Assembly: GCF_029960785.1 (NCBI RefSeq)
Contig: NZ_JASBQE010000014.1
Span: 62,001-126,000 of the forward strand
Length of the DNA stretch: 64,000 bases
Reading direction: 5' to 3'
Source of the DNA: Polyangium sp. 15x6
GTDB taxonomy: Bacteria > Myxococcota_A > Polyangia > Polyangiales > Polyangiaceae
The position numbers were made by a program, and so were the translations under genes. The notes beneath the pieces are model-generated. The model made no database searches. It was not told where the DNA came from and was given only the letters and a program-made list of their open reading frames with translations. This document shows, one piece after another, positions 40,901-47,921 of the stretch (positions within the stretch are counted from its first letter, which is position 1; every line of letters begins with the position of its first letter).

Positions 40901-43900
40901 GGCGCCCCACGGAACGCGCGCCCGTCACGACGACAGGCGGCCTCGCGTCCGAGAGCATGAAATCGAGGCGGGCGCTCGGGTAGCCCGGATCCAGCGGCAG
41001 ATACGCGCCGCCAGCCTTGAGGATGCCGAGCATGCCGATGACCATGTTCGCCGAGCGCGGGAGGCAAAGCCCGACGACGGTCTCCGGGCCGACACCGATG
41101 CTCCGTAAATGGTGCGCCAGGCGGTTCGCCTGCGTGTTGAGCTCGTGGTACGTGAGGCGCTTCTCGGTTTGCCCGTCGTCGAAGACGAGCGCGACGTTCT
41201 CGGGGGTGCGCCGGCATTGCTCCTCGAAGAGCTGGTGAACGCAGCGGGTCTCGTGAAAATCGGCCCCCGTATCGTTCCATTCGTCGACGATCCAGCGCCG
41301 CTCCGCGGCGGTGAGCAAGGGTAACTCGGAGACTCTGACGCCGGGGCGCTCGGCGGCTGCGCGGAGGATCGTTTGGAAATGGCCGATCATGCGATCGATC
41401 GTGCCACGGTCGAAAAGATCGGCGTCGTAGAGCCAGTATCCCGTCACCTCGTCGCCTCGCTCGAAGAGGTGAACCTCGATGTCTGCACGAACGATGTGCA
41501 CGTCGATGGCGAGCTCGCGAACGTCGAGGCCCGGCAGGACGAGGTCAGCCAACGAGGCAGGCTGCAGCGCAAAAATGACCTGGACCAGGGGGTTGTGGCT
41601 CAGGGCGCGTTCCGGGTTCAGCTCCTCGACCAGCCATTCAAATGGGAGTAACTGATTTGCATGAGCCTCCTGGCTCGTCTTCTTGGTTTGCGCCAGCAGT
41701 TCGAGGAACGTGGGGTCCCCCGTGAGGTCGACCCTGATGGGGAGCGTATTGGCGAAGAAGCCAATGAGCGGCTCGAGCTCTTGTCGAAATCTGTTCGCGA
41801 TGGGCACGCCCACGCAGAGATCCTCCTGACCACTATGGCGCCCGAGGATCACCTCGAACCCCGCCAGCAGCGTCATGAAGAGGGTCGTGTCCGTCCTCCG
41901 CCCAAGGTCGCGGAGACCTCGGGTGATCTCCGCGTCGATGAGGCACGCTGCCCTGCCTCCCCGGAATCGCTGTATGGCAGGACGCGGTCGGTCGGTGGGG
42001 AGCTCGAGAAGCGGTGGCGCGTGTTCGAGCCGCGTCTTCCAGTATCGCGCCTCCGCGTCGAGGGCACAATCGCTCATCCATCGACGTTGCCATGCAGCGA
42101 AATCCGAGTATTGCACGGGCAGCGCAGGGAGAGGCGGCGGTGATTCTCTGCGGAGGAAGGACGTGTAGAGCGCGTGGACGTCATGAACCAGGACCCCATA
42201 CGACCAGCCGTCCGATGCAATGTGGTGCATCGTGAGGAGCAAGACGTGGTCGAGAGGTGTGCCTTCAGCGTCGCCGAGGCGGAGCAGGCGCGCACGCAAC
42301 AAGAGGTCGACGCCGAGATCGAAGGGTTGTGTGGCCTCTGCTCGAGCTCCCCTTTCTATCTCGCGCTCCTGCGCCTCAATGGGCAAGTGACGCAGATCCA
42401 CGAGAGGAACCGAGACCGGAACGGGATCGTTGACGCGTTGGCACGGATGCCCATTCTCGACATGGAACGTGGTGCGCAGGCTCTCGTGGCGGCGCACAAG
42501 CTCGGAAAGCGCCGAGGACAGCGCCGCGACGTCGAGCTCCCCCGTCATTCTCACGGCCGAGAAGTTATTGTATGACGACGCGGCCCCGAGCTGATCCAGG
42601 AACCAGAGGCGCTGCTGCGCGAAGGAGAGCGGGATCAGGCTCGTTCGTTCCTGCTGCTCGAGCACGAAGTGGCCGACGTCCTTGCCCCTCCCCGTGGGGA
42701 GGCCCCGCTCCGCGGCGTGAATCGACTCAATATGTGCAGCAAGCCGTCCGGCGGTCCTGTGCTCGAACACAAGGTCGAGGTTCAGGGACGCCACAACCTC
42801 GCGCTGGAGCCTGTTGAGCACCATGACCGCACGAAGCGAATTTCCCCCGAGCACGAAGAAGTCGTCGTCGATGCCGACGCGCTCGACGCTCAGCGCGTCG
42901 GCGAAGAGCTCGAGGATGCGCCCCTCGAGCTCCGTGCGAGCGACATCGAATTGCGGCACGGGACGTGCGCCGTGATTTCGGCGGCGTATCTCCGCTAGAA
43001 TATCCTCGACCGAGGAAAGGTCGCGAGCGATCCGCTCGAAGACGCGGGCGCTCGGGCTCGCACCTCTCTTCGCGACGGGTGAGGGTGCTTCATCACGTGC
43101 GGCGGGCTCTTCCTTGCCTTCGCCCGGATGAAACTCGAGCATGGCCATCGCGGAGGCATGGCAGTGCGCCGTCCACCCGCCGTCGCCGTCGTCGCGTACC
43201 TCGCCGACGAGGGCCCGCACGAAATCACATGCGGGACGGTTTCTCTTCGTTGGCCTCACGTGCACGTCGATCCACGTGATTCCGCGCTCGACCGCGATCG
43301 AGCCGAGGTGACGCATCACGCGATGCTCGACCCCACGTCCGAGCACGCGGCAGCTCAGGAGAAGTGTGTCGACGACGAGCGTATCGCTCCGCGCCTCGAA
43401 GATGAGCAAGCCGACGAACCCATAGGCCCCGAAACGATCAGAGACAGTAATGGACCTGCATTCGAGTGCACCGGAGCGGCAGAGGTCGGAGAGGTCGAGC
43501 TCGCTGCGCCTGCGTAACGTCGTATTGAACTGGTTCGTGCGCTGGGTGAGCTGCGCGGCTCGGGGCAAGCGTGCGAGGTCGAGCGGCGCGATCTCGACCT
43601 CGAGACCAATCCCGGCGATGAACTCGGCGAAATCGAGAGTTGTTCGCTGGTAGCTCGCTCGCAGCGTATTCTGCTGATAGAGCTCCGTTCGGCTCCGGTC
43701 TTCCTCCGTGACTGCGAGCTGGTCGAACGCCCATACGTGCGCGAGGAGCGATGGGATCCGGCTCGCGTCCTCGGGAAGCTCGAGGGTGAGGACCTCGGGG
43801 CAGCGGTCTCTCATCTCCGCGCATTCGATGGGGTTGTCGTCGATGAAGATGAAGCTGTCCAGGCCGAGGCCAAGCTCCCGCGCGAGGTCGCGCACATTCT

Positions 43901-44801
43901 CCGGCTTTGGGCGCCAGTTGATGCGGCTCGCCACGAAATGTGCACGTTCGAGGGGCATATCGCGACGCGCGTCGAGAACGGCCCAAACGTCGTCCTCCTC
44001 ATTTTTGCTACAAATGCAAAGGAGCTTTCCTTTGGCCTGCTCGGCGAGGACGAGCTCCTGCAGGGCCCGACGAGGCGCGTCGATGATCACGCCCCGGGGC
44101 CCGTCCTCGGCCACGACGCCACGCCACAAAGTTTGATCACAGTCCAGCACGATCACTTTATGAGGCAGTCGGAGGAGTGCGGAGACCTTGCGTGCAATGA
44201 GGGTTCCCAGCGCACAATAGAACGGAATCGTGTAGGGTATGTGCCCACGCGACTCTCCGATCGGGTCGTACCATTCGGGGGTGTGGTACACCTTGGCGAG
44301 TGCTTCGCTGGTCACGACGTACACGCCGTCGATGACGCTGGCGGCCCGGGCGAGCTTCTGTTCCGCATCCGAGAGCGATGCGCGCCTCTCGGCGTCTGCG
44401 GAGGGATTGCCTGGGCAGATGAAAACGAGGTATGGCCGTCGACGCGGCGCTGCGCGGAGCGCGCTTACGAGGTCGTTCACGGCCCGAGCGAGCCGTTCTC
44501 CGGGGAGGCCCGGGGAGCTCCCTTCGGTGAGCCAATCCTCGAGGCGGACGAGGACCACATTCGCACCAGGACCGCTGCGGGCGAACTCGCTCGCAGGATC
44601 GAGGAGCTGCTGGAAGACCTGATTGTACGGCGCGAAAATGATCTCTGCGGAGACTGCGAGCTCGGCCATCCAGAACGCCAGGGTGTCGCTCAGGGGCTCG
44701 CTCGAGAACGTCGCGGCAATGACAACGGTGGTGCGCGCCTGCGCAAGCAGCTCGGAATCAAGCTTAACCGCAACTGTGTCTACCATGGACTCATTGCACA
44801 T
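34935..44801 (-). CDS. NRPS-1: FkbH-like loader, PCP, C-A(MT)-PCP, C-A-PCP
   Basis: 3288 aa, first synthetase. Residues 1 to about 590 are an FkbH-like HAD domain: VIVLDCDQTLW near 215-225 is the DxDxT nucleophile motif, FIDDNP a later HAD motif, and RTNQFNTTLRR is typical of FkbH. Such domains load a glyceryl or lactyl unit from 1,3-bisphosphoglycerate onto a carrier protein. PCP Ser is about 654. Module 1: C (HHIASDG, about 859), A (YTSGSTG, about 1335) with an embedded N-methyltransferase (VLDIGCGSG, about 1700), PCP (about 2132). Module 2: C (HHIAFDG), A with pocket DAEDIGCVA, whose two acidic residues resemble lysine-type codes, PCP (about 3217). Module 1 pocket reads DVYAHGLL (not assigned). 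The acidic end EEEEGEL is suited to the docking domain of NRPS-2. ATG at 44801; an in-frame ATG at 44786 is possible, and neither has a strong ribosome site. Confidence 0.96.
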   Translation of the reverse strand: MCNESMVDTVAVKLDSELLAQARTTVVIAATFSSEPLSDTLAFWMAELAVSAEIIFAPYNQVFQQLLDPASEFARSGPGANVVLVRLEDWLTEGSSPGLPGERLARAVNDLVSALRAAPRRRPYLVFICPGNPSADAERRASLSDAEQKLARAASVIDGVYVVTSEALAKVYHTPEWYDPIGESRGHIPYTIPFYCALGTLIARKVSALLRLPHKVIVLDCDQTLWRGVVAEDGPRGVIIDAPRRALQELVLAEQAKGKLLCICSKNEEDDVWAVLDARRDMPLERAHFVASRINWRPKPENVRDLARELGLGLDSFIFIDDNPIECAEMRDRCPEVLTLELPEDASRIPSLLAHVWAFDQLAVTEEDRSRTELYQQNTLRASYQRTTLDFAEFIAGIGLEVEIAPLDLARLPRAAQLTQRTNQFNTTLRRRSELDLSDLCRSGALECRSITVSDRFGAYGFVGLLIFEARSDTLVVDTLLLSCRVLGRGVEHRVMRHLGSIAVERGITWIDVHVRPTKRNRPACDFVRALVGEVRDDGDGGWTAHCHASAMAMLEFHPGEGKEEPAARDEAPSPVAKRGASPSARVFERIARDLSSVEDILAEIRRRNHGARPVPQFDVARTELEGRILELFADALSVERVGIDDDFFVLGGNSLRAVMVLNRLQREVVASLNLDLVFEHRTAGRLAAHIESIHAAERGLPTGRGKDVGHFVLEQQERTSLIPLSFAQQRLWFLDQLGAASSYNNFSAVRMTGELDVAALSSALSELVRRHESLRTTFHVENGHPCQRVNDPVPVSVPLVDLRHLPIEAQEREIERGARAEATQPFDLGVDLLLRARLLRLGDAEGTPLDHVLLLTMHHIASDGWSYGVLVHDVHALYTSFLRRESPPPLPALPVQYSDFAAWQRRWMSDCALDAEARYWKTRLEHAPPLLELPTDRPRPAIQRFRGGRAACLIDAEITRGLRDLGRRTDTTLFMTLLAGFEVILGRHSGQEDLCVGVPIANRFRQELEPLIGFFANTLPIRVDLTGDPTFLELLAQTKKTSQEAHANQLLPFEWLVEELNPERALSHNPLVQVIFALQPASLADLVLPGLDVRELAIDVHIVRADIEVHLFERGDEVTGYWLYDADLFDRGTIDRMIGHFQTILRAAAERPGVRVSELPLLTAAERRWIVDEWNDTGADFHETRCVHQLFEEQCRRTPENVALVFDDGQTEKRLTYHELNTQANRLAHHLRSIGVGPETVVGLCLPRSANMVIGMLGILKAGGAYLPLDPGYPSARLDFMLSDARPPVVVTGARSVGRLPPSDARLVRMDGDDVALASRDEENPDSGIGPENLAYLIYTSGSTGTPKGALLDHRGLVIATEAQIRTFGLTSDDRVLQFASPSFDVSAYEIWMALRVGASLHTAGVDELASGQTLRDFLLRHRITAMAVTPSTLSILPPADLPDLRMIHVGGEACPPALVEQWGRGRRFVHVYGATEASLLSAAAVCDVPARPLPLGRPVPNARIYVVDRRGDLSPLGVAGEIWIGGSGVARGYLNRPELTHEKFMDDPFAKGRVYRTGDLGRLRADGKLEILGRIDHQVKVRGIRIELGEIEAALREDSCVKDAAVRAFEDEMGEKRIVAYVVPTRDGESRETQHVKEWQSLYEEVYGAPTASADAFGFTGWTSSYTGEPIPTPEMNEWLEGTIAELHALQPARVLDIGCGSGLVLSRIASRCDTYLGTDCSPRAIARAHRLTQENDDLRSVRLLQRMADDFDGIANHSFDLVVMNSVVQYFPSTDYLLRVLRGALRATRPGGHVFLGDLRNLTLLPALHASVALHTAPGDLVRGALAARLAQQAEDEEELLLAPEFFLSLPRTLPGIEDVRIRLLRGRVHNELNRFRYHVILCVGPTRESHGRAGRNDGATEWRDFQREGLTLLDLGRQLRASKEPALLLHNIPNARLWRELRALQWLGGAHEETVDALRVACSGEPLGVDPEELWALGQEHAYRVELSCAEDLTGATIEAAFLREGAPAPCIRRRVETLKPLSAYANDPLLGKLRRTLPAALRQDLSPRLPDYMVPSAFIVLNSIPLTANGKIDRAALPLPTKARGAPRTRGGSPRSPTEVTIAHIWQDALGTEAVGIRDDFFELGGHSLMATQIISRMRDAFGVRVPLRALFERPTVELLAEHVDALRLAEESVAAPARIQKTPRDGALPASFAQRQLWLLDQLDLGRAYHSQFAVTLEGPLDVPALERALQEIVRRHEALRTSFLEEGGEVWQIIRPPPAFSLRIVDLSGLAPRSRDDAVRSWIAADGDERIDLERGPMLRGRLLRLGEERFVLLLTMHHIAFDGWSIGILSRELSELYSAFSRGRPSCLPELSIQYADYAVRQRDGLRGEVFERELGLVCERLRGAPTLLDLPSMTDTVAPQRHGERRAGSVTLRLDQEIAEGLRRIGRQSGATLFMVTLAAFQVLLSRHTGVDDLLVGTPVANREPESLAPLIGYFVNTVVLRADLTGNPTFMEFLGRTRAEALWAFERQELPFEQIVEALAVERVPGRNPLVQVLFTVQNAPTASLELSGISVAPFPLEQARARMDLEVDIIEGEGGPTCVWVYDEERLDAAMAARMAFHFRTLLASIVADPSRNVRDLEMFTPEERRQILFEWNDTVSEQPPDRCIHHLIEEQCARTPDAVAIVFDEMGAASRCLTYRELDERSNRLAHDLRELGVSRETLVAMLVETSTEMVVGMLAVLKAGGAYVPIDPKSPRDRVAFILKDTGASILLTQPALVSTVLPCDARIVVLPRDGAAASLARPMKAPESGVALADLAYVIYTSGSSGQPKGVQVEHRSLVTHCVHYTRFYSLSPGDRVLVLAPYHFDASVEQLFPALLSGATAVLPSWDLEPRAFTRKLVELGVSVLDTSGAHWRGLTMEWLDNPALLSGHRLRNLIIGGDVMPADVLEPWRRTHLAEHVRLFNCYGPTEATVAAAVYEVPRDFDAKRARIPVGKPLAHRTAYVLDRHQKPVAVGVPGELHIGGIGPARGYLGQPALTQEKFVVIDTLPPPPPGPSGEARPRRLYRTGDLVRWLPDGTLDFLGRIDNQVKVRGYRVEPEEVEANIRKLSAVRDAAVVVQEVGNQRALVGYIVSAEGRGGRIEEEVLDALRATLPEHMIPLRIVVLPEIPRITASGKVDRAALPKPPPTRSAGSSVAARTMTEAAIAAIWQDILGRGSVGVHDDFFELGGHSLMATQVIARLNRAFSVRLPLQRIFELPTVAALASLIDNATLTRELVASSQSVAPTSDERGMEEEEGEL

Positions 44802-45569
44802 TCAGTAGGCTGCCAACAAGCAGGCGTGGGCTTCCCGGGTTCGCTAGCGCGACGACTCAGGCATGGATCATGCGCATACTCAAATCGTAAGCAATATCAC
44901 AGCAAGAGTGGTGATAGGTAGGTCACGAACGCCAGGTGTCTCGACCAGTCTCCCAACGTGAAAGATATAGCATGGACACTTTGTGTGACCTCGGAATTTT
45001 CAGCCGAGTATCAGTCATCGGACCGTTGCTCGAAGCGCATCGCGCGTTGCTTCGTTGCGTGGCATTGATGACCGACGCCTTGGCGAAATCGTTCGCCTCC
45101 CCGCAAAGCCTTTCCCGTCAGCCTAACCGTCTGTGTCTCATGGGGTTCGATCCTGCGTAACGACGGGCCGCACATCGCCAACGCAGGGGTCTGCGTACCG
45201 AAGGGTGCTGGTCGATTCGTGCCGAGATCCCAGATAACCCAGCCGCAGCGCCTCGCGTGACGCAATGACCTGAAGCCTCGTGCCCATGGGGGCACGCGTG
45301 GCTAGAGGACGGCGAGGCCCCTGCGCCGTCTGTCAGGCAGAAGCGTGTGCCCCAAACTTGCTCTGCTACCGCACGACCACACTCAGCGGAACGACCCCCC
45401 TCAACATCGCATTGAATGGAGCTACCGGACGTGCTCGAGCGGGCGCTTGCGCTAGCAGGATGCTGAACAAAACGTCCACGCGGTCGGCGACTCCGGGCGC
45501 GGTCGATTCGACTCTAGGCGGTGCGAGAAGAGCAGCACGCTGATCACGCAGTGGGAGACGGTCTTCGGC
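44802..45569. promoter_or_regulatory. Upstream region of the NRPS operon, no recognised gene
   Basis: About 770 bases without a credible gene; short open frames on both strands lack ribosome sites and family resemblance. The promoter for the NRPS operon must lie in the first few hundred bases. GCATG-GAT-CATGC at 44861-44873 is a 5-3-5 inverted repeat about 65 bases upstream of the NRPS-1 start and is an operator candidate. I could not place a confident -35/-10 pair. Confidence 0.4.
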
Positions 45570-45745
45570 GACGAGGTGCACGCCGCCGCACCACCGCAAG
45601 GAGGACATCCCGCTGCTGGTCGAGGCTCTCCTGGCGCAGAAGAAGCCCGCCCGGGCTCTCTCGGATCTACCGCCGCACGCGATGGATCTTCTTCTCGCGC
45701 ACGAGTGGCCCAAGCACGTCGCCGAGCTCCAGCGGACACGACGGT
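45570..45745 (+). pseudogene. Fragment of a sigma-54-dependent activator
   Basis: Translation from about 45595 gives RKEDIPLLVEALL and then PPHAMDLLLAHEWPKHVAELQ. This matches the end of the AAA+ domain of NtrC-like activators (RxEDIPLL and WPGNVREL motifs) with several key residues changed (KHVAEL for GNVREL). No Walker A, GAFTGA or DNA-binding part is present in any frame nearby, so this is a decayed remnant, unrelated to the intact activator at 62084-63805. Confidence 0.5.
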
Positions 45746-46130
45746 GGGCGAATTGCCCGAGGTCGACCGCGAGCTCAAAGCGAGCACCCCAACACTGTGG
45801 GCCCTGCGCTCGATGGTGTGATCAGGCGTCCTACAGGTCGGGGCAACCTGTACCGGATGAAGTACCCGCATGACCAGGCAGGCTCGTGCGCGACTGTCAA
45901 GTGGAAACAGCTCTCCCTAGCCGTGTCCATCCGACACACAAACACACATCTACACTTGACCTACGCCCACACGCCCCGCTCCGGGTCCGCCGACCGTGCC
46001 CCAAATCGTGCCCAGACCCCACGGACACCGGCAAAATTCAGCGGACTTCGGAGGGACGGCGCCGGGGCACCCCGCAAAAACAAACCCAAATGATTACGGC
46101 CATTTCCATCAGGCTCGCCCGAGATCCTGC

Positions 46131-46155
46131 CAGGGTTCGATTCCCGGCGCCTCCA
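46131..46155 (+). other. tRNA 3'-end-like sequence, candidate attachment-site scar
   Basis: CAGGGTTCGATTCCCGG followed by CGCCTCCA reads as a tRNA T-arm (loop TTCGATT, stem with one A-G mismatch), the 3' acceptor strand and the discriminator base. No matching 5' half is found at tRNA distance: the nearest GGAGG, at 46050, pairs with only five of seven acceptor bases and no anticodon arm lies between. A broken integrase begins about 40 bases away and points toward it, the usual arrangement of an element integrated at a tRNA 3' end. Confidence 0.5.
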
Positions 46156-46194
46156 CTCAATTTCTTCGGGAAACCTCGCTACTTTTGCTTCAAC

Positions 46195-46672
46195 CTCCGC
46201 TCATGTGCCGTGAGCTTGCGCGGCGCCCTCGTCGGGCGTGAAGGGACCGGCGTGGCCGAGCACGCTCCTGGATCACCTCGAGGGCGATCCCCCCCCTTCA
46301 TGGCGAGGTGGGTCGCGAAGGTGTGACGGAGCACGTGCCAGCCCTTCGTCAGCATGCGGCCGTCCTCGGCGCAGAAGACGAAGGGATCGTGCAGGCGACG
46401 GAATGCCTTGAGAACCCGGAGCACCTCCTCGCCGAGTGGCATTTCCCTCCCCTTCCCGTTCTTCGGGATTCCGACGATGCCATCGACGACGGAGTGCCAT
46501 AACGACGCACCGTCCGGTGCTTCCCCCATTCCACGGCCAGCGCGAGCAGCCGACGCAGAACCGTGAGGTGATTGTTCACCGATTTCGGTGACAATCGCTC
46601 CGTGAGCTTTCGGGCCTTGTAGGTCTCGACCGCCTTGGGCCGTGGCTCGAGGCATGGCTCAGCCATGGACAA
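46195..46672 (-). pseudogene. Degenerate tyrosine recombinase (integrase)
   Basis: Three frames are needed to read it. The N-terminal SAM-like part gives ARKLTERLSPKSVNNHL and TVLRRLLALAVEWG (46515-46625); a different frame gives GIPKNGKGREMPLGEEVLRV and GWHVLRHTFATHLAMKGG with the HxxR box (46310-46495); a third gives IALEVIQE and VLGHA beyond a run of eight C at about 46289-46296. The first catalytic Arg region appears deleted and the terminal Tyr is missing. It is a relic of a phage or integrative element. Confidence 0.75.
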
Positions 46673-46880
46673 CCATGGCTTTTAATGGCTCTGATGGGTT
46701 TGTCACCTCGAGATTGCCCCTGAATAGAAAAGCAGAGGCGAGGGCGAGGCAAAGTTTTGCAAAGCCCACGGGGTCTTCGTCGCCGCCTGCGAATGCACTC
46801 ACGCCGGCAGGAAGTGAGATGGAGACCAGCGCGAGGATGCGACGAGCGAGAGCGCGACGGAAGTCACGCGAAGCGTTCAT
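46659..46880 (-). pseudogene. Truncated secreted-protein remnant
   Basis: 73 residues. GAGG lies 6 bases before the ATG at 46880, and the N-terminus looks like a signal peptide (basic RRALARR, then a hydrophobic LALVSISLPAGVSA). After residue about 60 the reading runs into the integrase relic and ends without a recognisable mature domain. Probably the 5' end of a gene for an exported protein cut off by the element; a genuine short gene cannot be excluded. Confidence 0.3.
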
Positions 46881-46904
46881 GCGTGACCTCGTTTGGCGTG
46901 AAGG

Positions 46905-47794
46905 TTTGGAAAAAGCGCGCACCGCCGAAGGCGCTCGCCGCGTTCTCGCCGCCGAAGACGCCCCTCTGCCCGTCCAGACCCCGCTGGAAGCGCGTCCTCT
47001 CGGACTGGATCAAGGCCGCCCGGCTCCTAGCCATGCGCCGGGACATCTTCTCGAAGGTGTTCTGTGACGAACTCTCGAAGCTCCACGACAGAGCGATCGG
47101 GTTCCCCGGTCAGATCGCGATCCAGATCCTCGAAGAGGACCTGAAGGCCCCCCTCCGCGCGTTTTTCCGAGAATTCGATGTCGTCCCCGTCGCCGCCGCA
47201 TCGATCGGCCAGGTTCATCGAGCACGCCTGCTCGACGGCGGACATTGGGTGGCGATCAAGGTCCAGCGTCCTGCCATCGAGGAGGCGTTTCGGAAGGATC
47301 TCGAGATCATCGCGGCATATATCAAATTCCTGCGGCTCTTTCCTTCGGTCGCACGGATGGAGCTCCGCGATATGTACCTGAAGCTCGAGAGCACGCTCGC
47401 CGACGAGCTCGATTATCGCATGGAAGCAAGCTCGATCCGCCGGATGCGGCACACGCTGAAGAGGGAGAAGGTCTACGCGCCGAAGGTCTTCGGCGCGTTC
47501 ACCACGAAACGCGTCCTCGTGATGGAATTCATCCCTGGCGTGCTCGTGTCCGATTACATCCACGCGCGGATCCACGAGCCGAAGAAGGCCAAGAAGTGGC
47601 GCAAGGAGAACAAAATCCGCCCGAAAAAGCTCGGGAATCAGCTCTACCCGAGCTACCTGCGGCAACTGCTCAGCGATAACCTCTCACACGGCGATCTTCA
47701 CCCCAGCAATGTCATGATGCTGCGGAACAACTGGTTCGCGCTCATCGGATCGATCCGCGTGCTCGATGAGGATTCTTGTCGAGTATGCAGATGA
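46905..47794 (+). pseudogene. Dead copy of the UbiB/AarF-type kinase
   Basis: From about 46990 the translation follows the intact kinase at 9553-11367 closely: AMRRDIF, KVFCDELSKLHDRA, AAASIGQVH, VAIKVQRP, LADELDYRMEAS, HGDLHPSN. It is disabled at several points. The KAAQ motif reads KAAR, so the Gln is lost. DFG is missing because ALIDFGSI is shortened to ALIGSI, an in-frame loss of two residues. Soon after, the frame breaks and the whole C-terminal third and the membrane anchors are absent. The N-terminal 70 residues are also scrambled. It sits on the opposite side of the NRPS operon from the intact gene. Confidence 0.85.
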
Positions 47795-47921
47795 ACACGA
47801 TGAGATCGAAGCTGGGGTGAATCCGCGGTTGCGCCCCAAAATCTTCTTGACTTCCTCGTTCGTTGCTATGCAGCACCGTCGATCGCCTTGTTTGCCAGCG
47901 TGCTTCAACTGATGGGTGAGA

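Noticed and set aside
44880-44910. Sigma-54 promoter for the NRPS operon (minus strand TTGCTGTGATATTGC)
   Set aside because: The -12 half is acceptable but the invariant GG of the -24 element is absent.
44936-45160. 74-codon plus-strand frame upstream of the NRPS operon
   Set aside because: No ribosome site, no homology and composition like non-coding DNA; it lies in the probable promoter region.
46050-46155. Complete tRNA gene
   Set aside because: Only the T-arm and 3' acceptor strand are visible; the upstream GGAGGGA mispairs at two of seven positions and no D or anticodon arm can be folded.
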